64,000 bases of DNA from Streptomyces venezuelae (GTDB lineage Bacteria > Actinomycetota > Actinomycetes > Streptomycetales > Streptomycetaceae). The notes under the pieces are model-generated. The model saw only the letters and a program-made list of their open reading frames with translations. It made no database searches and was not told where the DNA came from. Below are positions 1 through 10,797 of the stretch, in pieces (position 1 is the stretch's first letter; each line of letters opens with the position of its first letter). The stretch spans positions 4,526,001 through 4,590,000 of the forward strand of contig NZ_CP029191.1 in NCBI RefSeq assembly GCF_008642335.1, written 5' to 3'. The position numbers were made by a program, and so were the translations under genes.

Positions 1-44
1 CGTACGCCCTTTTTGTTGCGGAAGTTCCAGAAATTGGGCGTACG
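1..44. repeat. Inverted repeat at left edge
   Basis: CGTACGCCC at 1-9 is matched by its reverse complement GGGCGTACG at 36-44, with a 26-base loop. It sits between whatever gene lies left of the window and the BlaI-family gene. It could be an upstream gene's terminator or a protein site; the long loop makes a strong terminator unlikely. Confidence 0.4.
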
Positions 45-66
45 CCACGTCCCTCACGCATCACGC

Positions 67-90
67 CAATAGTGACGTCTCCCACTATTG
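67..90. promoter_or_regulatory. Candidate BlaI-family operator
   Basis: A perfect 8-bp inverted repeat, CAATAGTG (67-74) and CACTATTG (83-90), is separated by 8 bp and ends 7 bp before the GTG start of the BlaI-family gene. BlaI/MecI repressors bind dyads of this size and often autoregulate. The assignment is inferred from position and symmetry. Confidence 0.5.
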
Positions 91-97
91 TTCTGCT

Positions 98-586
98 GTG
101 CCTCGTCCATTGGGAGAACTCGAAGACTCAGTCATGACGCGGGTGTGGAAGTGGAACCGCCCCGTGACCGTTCGAGAAGTCCTGGAAGACCTTCAGGAGG
201 AACGGTCCATCGCGTACACCACCGTGATGACCGTTTTGGACAATCTCCATCAGAAGGGCTGGGTGCGCCGCGAAGCGGAAGGCCGCGCCTATCGATATGA
301 GGCGGTCTCCACTCGTGCCGCCTACGCAGCCGCACTGATGAACGAAGCCTGGTCGCGGAGCGACAACCCCGCCGCCGCACTCGTCGCCTTCTTCGGCATG
401 ATGTCGGCGGAACAGCGGGAAGCGCTGAGCGACGCGATGCGTATCGTCCAAGGCCCCGAAGTCGCGCAACGCTCCGAACCCGCACAACGCCCCGAAGTCG
501 CGCAACGCTCCGAAGTCGTCCAACCCCCCGAAGTCACCCGACCCCCCGAGAACCCCGCCTCCGTCGAGCGCGATGCAGAGCGATAG
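98..586 (+). CDS. BlaI/MecI/CopY-family transcriptional repressor
   Basis: Winged-helix DNA-binding repressor of 162 residues starting at GTG. The N-terminal 120 or so residues carry the BlaI fold, including the segment IAYTTVMTVLDNLHQKGWVRR that forms the recognition helix and wing. Members of this family are usually released from DNA by proteolysis or signal-dependent dissociation; no BlaR-type sensor lies in the visible neighbourhood. The C-terminus is unusual: about five imperfect six-residue repeats of the type PEVAQR, followed by a charged end, are encoded by 18-bp DNA repeats. The stop overlaps the first possible ATG of the next gene, suggesting coupling with the acetyltransferase. Family is clear; target is unknown. 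Confidence 0.85.
   Translation: MPRPLGELEDSVMTRVWKWNRPVTVREVLEDLQEERSIAYTTVMTVLDNLHQKGWVRREAEGRAYRYEAVSTRAAYAAALMNEAWSRSDNPAAALVAFFGMMSAEQREALSDAMRIVQGPEVAQRSEPAQRPEVAQRSEVVQPPEVTRPPENPASVERDAER
454..545 (+). repeat. 18-bp tandem repeats in 3' end of blaI-like gene
   Basis: About five imperfect copies of an 18-bp unit beginning CCCGAAGTCGCGCAACGC encode PEVAQR-like hexapeptides. The block CCCCGAAGTCGCGCAACGC recurs at about 454 and 490, two units apart. The array is in frame, so copy-number change would lengthen or shorten the protein tail without a frameshift. Confidence 0.75.
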
Positions 587-1148
587 CGTCCGCTTCATGC
601 CAGCAGAGGTCCCCGAACGCAACGAACTCAGCGAACTCAGCGCAAAAGCAGTCTCCGTCCGGAGGGCGCGAACCTCCGATGTGCCGGGCGTCCGCCGCCT
701 CCTCGACTCCTACGTCCGCGAGCGGATCCTCCTGGACAAAGCGACGGTGACGCTTTACGAGGACATCCAGGAGTTCTGGGTGGCGGAACGCGACGACAAC
801 GCGGAGTTGGTCGGCTGCGGCGCTCTGCACGTCATGTGGGAAGACCTCGCCGAAGTGCGCACTCTCGCGGTGAATCCCGAGGTCAGGGGCGCCGGAGTGG
901 GGCATCAGCTGTTGGGCAAGTTGCTGCAGACCGCCGGGTGGCTCGGCGTCCGCAAGGTTTTCTGTCTCACCTTCGAAGTCGACTTCTTCGCGAAGCACGG
1001 CTTCGTGGAGATCGGCGAGACTCCGGTCGACGGAGATGTCTACAGCGAGCTCCTGCGTTCCTATGACGAGGGCGTCGCCGAGTTCCTGGGCCTCGAACGA
1101 GTGAAACCGAACACCTTGGGCAACAGCCGGATGCTTCTGCATCTGTGA
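573..1148 (+). CDS. GNAT-family amino-acid N-acetyltransferase (N-acetylglutamate synthase-like)
   Basis: Acetyl-CoA-dependent N-acetyltransferase. The GNAT core spans roughly residues 28-150, with the acetyl-CoA-binding motif VRGAGVGHQLLGKLL after a beta strand LAEVRTLAVNP. The sequence resembles the short actinobacterial amino-acid N-acetyltransferases annotated as ArgA-like, which make N-acetylglutamate for arginine synthesis. The start is uncertain: ATG 573 overlaps the upstream stop codon, and ATG 597 is the alternative; the first 25 residues look poorly conserved, so the later start is plausible. No arginine genes are adjacent, so substrate assignment rests on family resemblance only. 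Confidence 0.8.
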   Translation: MQSDSVRFMPAEVPERNELSELSAKAVSVRRARTSDVPGVRRLLDSYVRERILLDKATVTLYEDIQEFWVAERDDNAELVGCGALHVMWEDLAEVRTLAVNPEVRGAGVGHQLLGKLLQTAGWLGVRKVFCLTFEVDFFAKHGFVEIGETPVDGDVYSELLRSYDEGVAEFLGLERVKPNTLGNSRMLLHL

Positions 1149-1283
1149 TCGTCACCCGGTATTCCCGACCGTCCCCTGCCCAGGTGGGCTATGTCCGAAA
1201 CGCGCACGTTTCCAGGGTTCTAGGGGTACCCGGTCTCTCCCAGGGGTTTGTGTTTTTCCAGCAAAAGCGGTTTGCTTTCCGAC

Positions 1284-1305
1284 GTACTGCAGTACTGCAT
1301 ATAAC
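1284..1305 (+). promoter_or_regulatory. Tandem palindromic repeat and -10-like element upstream of lsr2
   Basis: GTACTGCA occurs twice in tandem (1284-1299), which also creates the perfect palindrome GTACTGCAGTAC at 1284-1295. It runs directly into TATAAC at 1300-1305, a good -10 hexamer. The block is AT-rich for this genome and lies about 75 bp before the lsr2 start, so it looks like the lsr2 promoter with an overlapping operator. Confidence 0.45.
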
Positions 1306-1380
1306 AGGGGCCGGTGAATCGACGGCGCGTGTCGTGCGGCTTGCGGCCCGGTCTCACAGTTATCGATGAAAGGAAATCCG

Positions 1381-1716
1381 GTGGCACAGAAGGTTCAGGT
1401 CCTTCTTGTCGATGACCTCGACGGTGGCGAGGCAGACGAGACCGTGACGTTTGCGCTGGACGGCAAGTCGTACGAGATCGACCTCACCACGGCCAACGCG
1501 GACAAGCTCCGCGGTGCCCTTGAGGACTTCGTGAAGGCCGGCCGGCGTACCGGTGGCCGCGCGGGCGGTCGCGGCAAGGCGCGCGCCGCCGCGACGAGCG
1601 GTGGCCAGGACACGGCCGCCATTCGCGCCTGGGCGAAGGAGAACGGTTTCGAGGTCAACGACCGCGGCCGCGTTCCCGCGTCCATTCGTGAGGCCTACGA
1701 GAAGGCCAACGGCTGA
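1381..1716 (+). CDS. lsr2: Lsr2 nucleoid-associated protein
   Basis: H-NS-like xenogeneic silencer of Actinobacteria. It is an 111-residue protein whose N-terminal dimerisation domain begins AQKVQVLLVDDLDGGEAD. A basic Gly/Arg linker follows, and then the C-terminal AT-hook-like domain with the minor-groove motif RGR in NDRGRVPASIREAY. The start is GTG 1381, preceded by AAAGGAA at proper spacing; the ATG at 1366 would place the Shine-Dalgarno inside the gene. Lsr2 binds AT-rich DNA, so it may silence AT-rich accessory promoters in the same region. The gene's 3' end overlaps the convergent SCO3374-family gene by 22 bp. Confidence 0.95.
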   Translation: MAQKVQVLLVDDLDGGEADETVTFALDGKSYEIDLTTANADKLRGALEDFVKAGRRTGGRAGGRGKARAAATSGGQDTAAIRAWAKENGFEVNDRGRVPASIREAYEKANG

Positions 1717-2285
1717 CGGCTGCGACGCCGCAGCCGGACCCGGTGGCACTGCGTCGCCGCCGTGTCCACGAGTCGTACGAGACCGGAGCCCACGGCGGGA
1801 TCGCTGTGCTGCGCAGTCCCTCCTCCCCCCACCCCGGGCAGGGACGGGAGCGCCGGCAGCGTCGGCTCCACCTCACAGCCGGGCTCCGGGGGTCGCAGCC
1901 AGACGGCGGCCCCCCGCGAGCCGGACCACCCCGGGGGCGTCGGCGCGACGATCCGCCCGCCCGCCCCGATCGCGGTGAGCCCGAGGGGGATGTGCCCCCA
2001 CTCCAGCCAGTCGAGCAGCCCCGGCAGCTCGTCCGCGCTGCCCGCGCTCACCAGGAGGCGCATCGTTTCCCCGCGCAGCGCCACCGGTGCCTTCGGCCCG
2101 AGGTGGCGCAGCACCGCGAAACCGGCCTCCGCGGGAAGTTCCAGGACGTCGAAGCGCAGCCCCGTCAGGAGCCGCGCGGGGCCGGGCCCGGGGGCGGTCG
2201 CCCAGCCGAGCTCGTTCTCGTACCACTGCCGCACCGGGTCGCTCTGCTCGACCGGTACCCGGGGCTGAGGAACTGTGAGGGCCAT
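1695..2285 (-). CDS. SCO3374-family protein, function unknown
   Basis: Protein of 196 residues that I recognise as the conserved Streptomyces protein encoded between lsr2 and clpC. The N-terminal half contains the conserved stretch QWYENELGWATAPG followed by LLTGLRFDVLELPAEAG, which resembles the N-terminal part of bifunctional primase/polymerase-like proteins. No catalytic residues can be assigned. The last 35 residues are basic and low in complexity. It is convergent with lsr2 and divergent from clpC. No function is claimed. Confidence 0.8.
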   Translation of the reverse strand: MALTVPQPRVPVEQSDPVRQWYENELGWATAPGPGPARLLTGLRFDVLELPAEAGFAVLRHLGPKAPVALRGETMRLLVSAGSADELPGLLDWLEWGHIPLGLTAIGAGGRIVAPTPPGWSGSRGAAVWLRPPEPGCEVEPTLPALPSLPGVGGGGTAQHSDPAVGSGLVRLVDTAATQCHRVRLRRRSRQPLAFS

Positions 2286-2726
2286 GCCGGAGCAACAGCC
2301 GGGACGGCGCTCGGGTTACGCAGGGTGGCGGCATGAACGCGCTGCGTACCCGGAAAGAGGGCGTAAGGACGTGTTCGGCGACGCAAGGGTGTTCGCCCGT
2401 AGCTGAGGGAACCGGGGCGCGCCGCATGGAGTGTCAGTCCTTACGGGTAAGACATCCCTAGTGGGGAGGGGCGACACGCGGTCCCGGGCGCCACACGTTC
2501 GCCATCGGCGTAGTGCTGGTGGGGGTAACTGCCTGGCCTGCGGGAACATCGTCTCGCACCATCGGGTTGGAGCAGTTGTCGGCGTTCGGGGTCAGGAGAT
2601 CCTCCGAGTTGGGGTCCGGGTGTCGGCAGTTGGAATGAGCGGTCCCCGCTTGCGGGACTAAGCTGCGGAAGGACAGGGAGGGGACCGACCCCTTTACTGC
2701 CTGACCGCTCTGAGGAGCGATTAACG
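2286..2726 (+). promoter_or_regulatory. clpC upstream region
   Basis: This 441-bp gap separates the SCO3374-family start from clpC. It contains a ClgR-type box (annotated separately) about 215 bp before the clpC ATG, leaving a long 5' leader. No convincing small gene was found. The clpC start is preceded by GAGGAG about 8 bases upstream. Confidence 0.6.
2498..2512 (+). promoter_or_regulatory. Candidate ClgR-binding box
   Basis: TTCGCCATCGGCGTA contains the CGC-N5-GCG core of the ClgR operator known from Streptomyces and Corynebacterium clp promoters, with the expected Y/R flanks of the spacer and a TA after GCG. Its position upstream of clpC fits the known activation of clp genes by ClgR. 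It was identified by eye only. Confidence 0.55.
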
Positions 2727-5255
<2,529 letters not shown>

Positions 5256-5279
5256 CGCTCGCGCTGAGCTGATTGTGTG

Positions 5280-5324
5280 AAGGGCTGCCCCGGACCGTCT
5301 GAGTACGGTTCCGGGGCAGCCCTT
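5280..5324. terminator. Bidirectional terminator between clpC and NACHT gene 1
   Basis: AAGGGCTGCCCCGG (5280-5293) pairs perfectly with CCGGGGCAGCCCTT (5311-5324), and the stem is extended inward by CCGT/ACGG. TTT follows on the plus strand. It serves clpC and probably the convergent NACHT operon. Confidence 0.9.
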
Positions 5325-5354
5325 TCTCCGCGTGCGGGGTTATGACACAGGCTC

Positions 5355-7934
5355 TTACGCCGTGATCGTCACGCCCTCCGGTACGTTCCGTACGCGCGGC
5401 AGGCGCGGGTTGACGCGCAGGACGCGCAGGCCGGGGAAGCGGGCCAGCCACGCCATGTCCGGGTCGGGCAGCTCCGCGTTGATCCACAGGTGGGTGAGCC
5501 GCTCGGGGAGGAGGCCCGCGAGGAGTTCGTCGGTGCGCATGACGCCGGCCACCTGGATGCGGGGCCGTCCGCCGAGACCGCGCAGGGCGGCCAGCTCGGC
5601 CGCGTCGGACACCGGGAAGTACAGGCCCGCCGGATCGAGGTGGGCGATGATCTCCCGCGCGTACCGCTCGGTGTCGAAGTGCCGCCAGGGGCGGGCCAGC
5701 TCGGTGCGGATGGCGAGGGAGGAGCGGCCGCGCAGCCGGGAGAGGTAGTCGATCGCCGCGTCCTCCTGGACGCGGGTCGCCGTGATGGCGAGGAGCAGCG
5801 CCTGCTGGTCGCCGGGCACCTGCTCGGGGTCGGGCAGCTGCTCCAGGACGATGGGTCCGACCCAGCCGAGGCTGCGGGCACCCTGTTCGGTCGTGGGCCG
5901 CAGCAGGTTCTTCGTGCGGCGGTGGACGAGTTCCTGGACGGCCGGGTCGAGCTCGCTGACGTGTTCCAGGCAGGCCGCGGCCATCAGCCGCCGGTGGTTG
6001 ACGTGCGGCCTGCGCAGGCCGGGGGCGGCGGCGAGCAGGCGCTCCAGGAAGGCCGCGCACTCGTCAGGACGAGCGTGGGCGGCGGACATCCGGATGACCT
6101 CCTCCCACTCCGGCTGGTGGGCGTGGTCGACGAGGGTGTTGAGGCGGCCGCGCGCCACGATCTCCTTAGCGGCCAGATAGTCCTGGAACGTGCGGTGGAT
6201 GAAGTCGACGGAGACGCCCGCCTGCTCGCGCAGCAACCCGGTGCGGTGCAGCAGATGCCGGAAGATCTTCTCGCCGTCGCCCGCGGTACGGGCGGACGGG
6301 ATGGCGGGCAGGGCGCCGTTCAGGACGTCGATGACGCGGTGCCGGGGCAGCTCCGACAGTCCCTCGTCGAGCATGGCGTGGGCGAGCTTGCGCAGAAGCA
6401 GCTCCCGGGCGCCCTGCTGGAGCCGTACGTCATCGGCGTACAGCACGTCCCTTTCGGGGTCGCGGCGCTGGAGCAGCATCTCCAGGGCGGCGTCGTAGAG
6501 CTCCTTGCGCCCTTTGGGCAGAGAACCGGAGCGATCCCGGTTGAGGGCGCATATGAGGCCGCACATCAGGGGGTTGGTGGCGAGCCGCCGCAGCTCGCGA
6601 TAGATGCGTACGGAGTGCAGCAGCCGCTGCTCGTACTCCTTGAGGGCGTCCCGGTCCCGCTGCTCCCTGCACTGCTCGTCGCCCATGGCCGCGGTGTGCC
6701 AGTCGCGGATGAAGTGGGTGACCTGATCACGGGACATGGGGGCGAGCGACAGCTCCGTGAACCCCTCCTCGGCGAGGCGTTCCTGCGAGAGCCAGCCGTC
6801 CTCGACGGCGGAGGGCCGCGAGGTGACCAGGCAGGCGGTGCCGGAGAAGATGCGCAGGAGCCGCCGGAGCTGGTCGCGCAGGGCGCCGCGGGTCTCCTCG
6901 GGCGCCTCGTCGATCCCGTCGACGAGGAGCAGGGCGCGGCCGGCGAGAAGGGTCCGTACGACCCACCCTTCGGGCGCCTGGTCGGCCAGGGGATGGCGGA
7001 TGGCGTGCAGGAAGTCATCGGGTGCGGGAAAGCCCTCCCGCGCGAAGCGGCGTACGGGCAGGACGAACGGCACGCGGGCGCCGTCCCGGGCCGCGTCCAC
7101 GGCCAGCCACTGCACGAGCGTCGTCTTCCCGGAGCCCGCGACACCGCGCAGCAGCACCCGCTCGTGCCCTTCCAGGGCCCGGTCGGCGAGCAGCACGGTG
7201 CGCTGCTGCCCGCCGACGGCGTCCGTGGCGGGCCCGCCGCTGCTCTCCTCCGCCTGGAGGCTGAGATACGTGTCCTCCAGGGGCCACCGGTCGGGCGCAT
7301 TGGCGAAGTCGACGCCCACGATGGTCAGCCACCCGTGCTGCCGCACGACTTCTTGCGCGTACGCGACTTCGAACTCGGCGTCTTCGCGGGACGGTTCGTT
7401 GCGCCGGGCGGCGGCCGCCACCTCGGCGTCGTTGAGATCGACGAGCTGCCGGACGCGGCTGGCGCGCTCGGGCATGTGGCGCTGGATGTACGGGGAGCGG
7501 CGCACGAAGTGGTGCAGTACGTGCAGACAGACGGCGACGAGCAGTTCGTCGTGGAACCAGGCGGCGTCGGGGCTCAGCCCGCGGTCCGCACCCTGCACGG
7601 CGCCGCGCAGCCGCCGCGCGTAGTCCTGCGGGCCGAGGCGCACGGCGTCGGCGTCGGTGAGGTCGAGCTCGCCGATGGCCAGGAGGGTGCGGGTCAGCAC
7701 GTCTGCGACGGCGGGCAGTTCGGTCGTTGGTGCGGTGTGCCGTTCGGCGGCGAGCTGGATGAAGTCGGCGGCGGTGCGGTGGACGTGGTCCGGGTCGGTG
7801 GTGGCGTCGGGACCGCGCCAGGTGGTGAGGGCGGCGATCAGGTCGGGGGTGGTGGGGGGTCGGGAGGGGGTGCGGAAGAACCGTTGTACGAGGGGCATGG
7901 TGCGGGCCGAAGGGGTGCGTACTACGGGCTCCAT
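5355..7934 (-). CDS. NACHT NTPase 1 (bacterial NLR-like)
   Basis: STAND-class NTPase of 859 residues. It has a helical N-terminal domain (about 1-200), a conserved linker ending PLEDTYLSLQAEE, then the NACHT module. Walker A is GVAGSGKTT near residue 264, Walker B is LLLVDGIDEAPEE, and the sensor segment is LVTSRPSAVEDGW. The winged-helix part carries RLATNPLMCGLICALNRDR and DFIHRTFQDYLAAKEI. A HEAT-like helical region and a short LRR-like C-terminus (LTHLWINAELPDPDMAWLARFPGLRVLRV) follow. The ATG at 7934 lies 17 bp after the stop of NACHT gene 2, so the two form an operon; a longer reading would overlap that gene. Related bNACHT proteins protect against phage, but this role is inferred here. 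Confidence 0.88.
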   Translation of the reverse strand: MEPVVRTPSARTMPLVQRFFRTPSRPPTTPDLIAALTTWRGPDATTDPDHVHRTAADFIQLAAERHTAPTTELPAVADVLTRTLLAIGELDLTDADAVRLGPQDYARRLRGAVQGADRGLSPDAAWFHDELLVAVCLHVLHHFVRRSPYIQRHMPERASRVRQLVDLNDAEVAAAARRNEPSREDAEFEVAYAQEVVRQHGWLTIVGVDFANAPDRWPLEDTYLSLQAEESSGGPATDAVGGQQRTVLLADRALEGHERVLLRGVAGSGKTTLVQWLAVDAARDGARVPFVLPVRRFAREGFPAPDDFLHAIRHPLADQAPEGWVVRTLLAGRALLLVDGIDEAPEETRGALRDQLRRLLRIFSGTACLVTSRPSAVEDGWLSQERLAEEGFTELSLAPMSRDQVTHFIRDWHTAAMGDEQCREQRDRDALKEYEQRLLHSVRIYRELRRLATNPLMCGLICALNRDRSGSLPKGRKELYDAALEMLLQRRDPERDVLYADDVRLQQGARELLLRKLAHAMLDEGLSELPRHRVIDVLNGALPAIPSARTAGDGEKIFRHLLHRTGLLREQAGVSVDFIHRTFQDYLAAKEIVARGRLNTLVDHAHQPEWEEVIRMSAAHARPDECAAFLERLLAAAPGLRRPHVNHRRLMAAACLEHVSELDPAVQELVHRRTKNLLRPTTEQGARSLGWVGPIVLEQLPDPEQVPGDQQALLLAITATRVQEDAAIDYLSRLRGRSSLAIRTELARPWRHFDTERYAREIIAHLDPAGLYFPVSDAAELAALRGLGGRPRIQVAGVMRTDELLAGLLPERLTHLWINAELPDPDMAWLARFPGLRVLRVNPRLPRVRNVPEGVTITA

Positions 7935-7950
7935 GGTTATGAAGGGTAGG

Positions 7951-10506
7951 TCAAGTGGCCGTTGCGGGCGGGCTGTTGAGACGTACGCCGGACGGGACCT
8001 GTCGGGCTGTGTCCGCATCCACTGCTGTGGCCACGAGCAGGTCCGTGAGGCGTGGGAAGGCCGAGAGCCAGGCGAACCCTTCGACGGGGTGGGGTGCGTC
8101 CAGCGATAGACAGAGGAGCTGTTCGGGCACGATGAGTTCAGTGAGGTCCTCTACGCGGTAGGCGCCGACGACATGGATGTCCGGCCAGCCGCCGATGGAG
8201 CGCAGGGCGAGAAGGTCCTCCCGTCCGTGTACGAAGACCGGGGGGCTGAGAGACAGGTGCGCGATGATCTCCCGCAGATAGAGGTGGCGGTCGAAAGCCG
8301 GCCAGGACGAGGCCAGAACCAGCTGGACCTGCGGATCGTGATGGTCGCGAAAGCGGCTCAGGAAATGCAGCGCCGGAGTGCTGCCGATCGTGGCGGCCAC
8401 CAGCGGCACCAGGTATGCGAGCTCGTCGCGGACTTCCTCGGGGCCGGGCAACAGCGAAAGCACCAGATCGCCGCCCGCCTCCGCCAGCGCGTACGCGTCC
8501 TGCCTCGTCCGCGGCGGAATCAGCGACCGTACGCCCTCCTCCACGCCCTGCCGCACCGCCGGCGCCAGCTCCGCCGCGTACGAGGCCGCAGCCGCCGCGA
8601 GCAGCTTCCCCCGCGCCGTCCCGCTCCCCACCAACCGCTGAAGCATCCGCTCGGCCTCCCTGGGCCGCGCGTGCGCGACCGCGAGCAGGATGACGTCCTC
8701 CCACTCCGTCCGGTCCGCGTTGTTCAGGAGCAGGTCGAAGTCCAGCTCCTGTACGGCCAGACGGGCGCCCAAGTAGTCCTGGAACGTGCGGTGCAGGAAG
8801 TGCACGCGTCCGTCAGCCGGTTCTCGCAGCAGCCCCGACCGCAGCAGCAGCCAGCCGTACACCTCCTCGCCGCTGCCGTCGAGGTTCATCGCGGGGGCGG
8901 CCTCCCCGAGGATGTGTACTGCCTCCGAACGGTCCATCTCCGCGCGGCTGTTGCGGATCAGCCACCAGGCGAGCTTCTGCAGGAGCTGCACCTGCGTGGC
9001 GAACGGCAGCCGTGTCGTGGCCCTGACGTCCCGCTCGACGTCCCTGCGTTCGAGCAGCATCGTCAGGGCGGCCTCGTACAGGGACTTCCTGTCCTGCGGC
9101 AGGAACCCGCGCCGCTCGCGGTGGAGGGCGCAGAGCATGCCGCACATCAGCGGGTTGGTGGCGAGCCGGTTCAGCTCGGAGGCGCCCCGCACGGCCTCCA
9201 GGAGAGCAGTCCCGATGACCTCATCGGCGCCTGCCGCACGGTGCCAGCGACGTACGAACGTCTCGACGTCGTCGCGGGTCATCGGCGACAGCGTGAGCTC
9301 GGCGAAGCCGGTGGTGTCCAGCCAGCGGTCCGGGACGGCGGAGGGGCGGGTGGTGATGAGCCACAGGTTGCCGGGGAAGGTCCGCGTCAGATCGCGCAGC
9401 CACCGTTTCGCCGACTCGCGCCGGTCCTCGGAGATCTCGTCGAGCCCGTCCACGAGGAGGACACCGCGCCCCGCCCGCAGTACGCGGTCCACCCACCCGG
9501 GCGGCTGCCCTCCGGCGACCAGGCATCCGACAGCGGACAGGAAGTCGGCCGGAATGGGGAGCTCCGAGCCCGGCCGTACGATCCGCCGCATCGGCAGCAC
9601 GAACGGCACGCGCCCGATGAGGTGGGTCAGCCCGTGTTCGTACGTCCGGTCGGCCGCCGTCACGGCGAGCCACTGCACGAGCGTCGTCTTGCCGGATCCG
9701 GCGACTCCGCGCAGCAGCACGTGGTCGTGCTGGGCGAGGACTTGTTCGGCGGCGACCTGCGTGGCGCCCTCGCCGGGGCGGTCCCTGGTCGCCTCCAGGC
9801 TGAGGTAGGCCGTGTCGAGGGGCCACTCGCTGGTGCCGGCGTAGACGTCGAGGCCGTAGATGGTGAGGGTGCCGTGGTGCGAGGCGATGTACGACGCGTA
9901 CTGCGCTTCGAACGCGGCGTCCTCGGCCGACTGTGACGGGAGCCGTTCGAGGAGTACGTCGACGGCTTTGACCAGCTGTGCGAGCTGTTGGCTCTGGTGT
10001 GTCTGCTGCCGGGCTATGTACGTGGAGCGCTGCGTGAAGAAGTTCAGGATGTGCAGGGACGCGGTGTGCAGCAGCCGGTCGAGGAACAGTTCGGCGTCGC
10101 GGCTGAGCGCGAAGGTCGCGACGGCCACGGCCGACTGCGAGCGCAGGGTCCGCGCGAACTCGTCGGGGCCGAGGGCGACGGCTTCGTAGTCCTCGATGGT
10201 GAGGGTGCCGAGTGCGCTGAGTGCGTGGGCGAGGGCGGACCTGACCGCGACGGCTTCGGTGGCGTCGACGGGGAGTTCGCCGGGTCCGGCGGCCTTGAGC
10301 GCCCTGCGGACGAGTTCGTCGGCGATCTTCTCGACGTCCTTCGGGGTGACGTCCCGCTTCTCGCCCTTGAACGAGACGAGCCCGGAGATCCGCACCGGCT
10401 TGGTGACCAGCGCGGCGCCCGGCTGGTCCTTCACGAAGAGCTTCTTCACGAGAGGCGCGACCGCGCTGGACGCGAGCCGGGCGCCGAGTGCGCTGGGGTC
10501 GACCAT
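7951..10506 (-). CDS. NACHT NTPase 2 (bacterial NLR-like)
   Basis: STAND NTPase of 851 residues and first gene of a two-gene NACHT operon. The helical N-terminus starts VDPSALGARLASSAVAPLVKK and closely matches that of NACHT protein 3. Walker A GVAGSGKTT is at 267-275, Walker B VLLVDGLDE near 349, and sensor LITTRPSAVPDRW near 383. NACHT-associated motifs RLATNPLMCGMLCALHRER and HFLHRTFQDYLGARLA follow, then a helical repeat region and a short LRR-like tail. Paralogy with proteins 1 and 3 covers the whole length. The upstream 290 bp holds a strong dyad that may be its operator. The protein probably oligomerises on sensing a trigger; no separate effector domain is visible. Confidence 0.88.
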   Translation of the reverse strand: MVDPSALGARLASSAVAPLVKKLFVKDQPGAALVTKPVRISGLVSFKGEKRDVTPKDVEKIADELVRRALKAAGPGELPVDATEAVAVRSALAHALSALGTLTIEDYEAVALGPDEFARTLRSQSAVAVATFALSRDAELFLDRLLHTASLHILNFFTQRSTYIARQQTHQSQQLAQLVKAVDVLLERLPSQSAEDAAFEAQYASYIASHHGTLTIYGLDVYAGTSEWPLDTAYLSLEATRDRPGEGATQVAAEQVLAQHDHVLLRGVAGSGKTTLVQWLAVTAADRTYEHGLTHLIGRVPFVLPMRRIVRPGSELPIPADFLSAVGCLVAGGQPPGWVDRVLRAGRGVLLVDGLDEISEDRRESAKRWLRDLTRTFPGNLWLITTRPSAVPDRWLDTTGFAELTLSPMTRDDVETFVRRWHRAAGADEVIGTALLEAVRGASELNRLATNPLMCGMLCALHRERRGFLPQDRKSLYEAALTMLLERRDVERDVRATTRLPFATQVQLLQKLAWWLIRNSRAEMDRSEAVHILGEAAPAMNLDGSGEEVYGWLLLRSGLLREPADGRVHFLHRTFQDYLGARLAVQELDFDLLLNNADRTEWEDVILLAVAHARPREAERMLQRLVGSGTARGKLLAAAAASYAAELAPAVRQGVEEGVRSLIPPRTRQDAYALAEAGGDLVLSLLPGPEEVRDELAYLVPLVAATIGSTPALHFLSRFRDHHDPQVQLVLASSWPAFDRHLYLREIIAHLSLSPPVFVHGREDLLALRSIGGWPDIHVVGAYRVEDLTELIVPEQLLCLSLDAPHPVEGFAWLSAFPRLTDLLVATAVDADTARQVPSGVRLNSPPATAT

Positions 10507-10545
10507 GGGTCGAGGTTAGGTCAACGGGCCTATCCAGACAGGGGT

Positions 10546-10635
10546 TTAGGAGTCACCGAGACGGCCGGCCTCCGCCTGCTCGATGCCGTCGATGGCTTCC
10601 TGGACGACCCGGGACAGGTCCTCTTCGGTGGGGAA
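10546..10635 (-). other. Possible coding remnant between NACHT gene 2 and DUF397 genes
   Basis: The minus strand reads a 29-residue open stretch with good codon bias, FPTEEDLSRVVQEAIDGI and then EQAEAGRLGDS before TAA. It is cut by an in-frame TGA just upstream, without a start codon. A second short open stretch (containing IIPAPDKAPYAIVGAMSKN) follows the third DUF397 stop. They look like debris of small genes, but I cannot identify a parent family. Confidence 0.3.
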
Positions 10636-10670
10636 TCAGCTCATGCAAGGACGGTGATGTGTCACCAGGG

Positions 10671-10699
10671 CAATTGTGCAACGGCCTGTTGCGCAATTG
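10671..10699. promoter_or_regulatory. Dyad operator candidate upstream of the NACHT operon
   Basis: CAATTGTGCAAC (10671-10682) and GTTGCGCAATTG (10688-10699) form a 12-bp inverted repeat with one mismatch around GGCCT. The site is AT-rich in a GC-rich region and lies 165 bp upstream of NACHT gene 2, transcribed leftward. Its half-site GTTGCAC also occurs in the XRE/HATPase divergent promoter. Confidence 0.45.
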
Positions 10700-10797
10700 G
10701 TCCCGGCCACGGGGATCGCTGTTCTGGCCTCGGTGTTCTTGCTCATGGCGCCGACGATCGCGTAGGGCGCCTTGTCCGGGGCGGGAATGATGTCACG

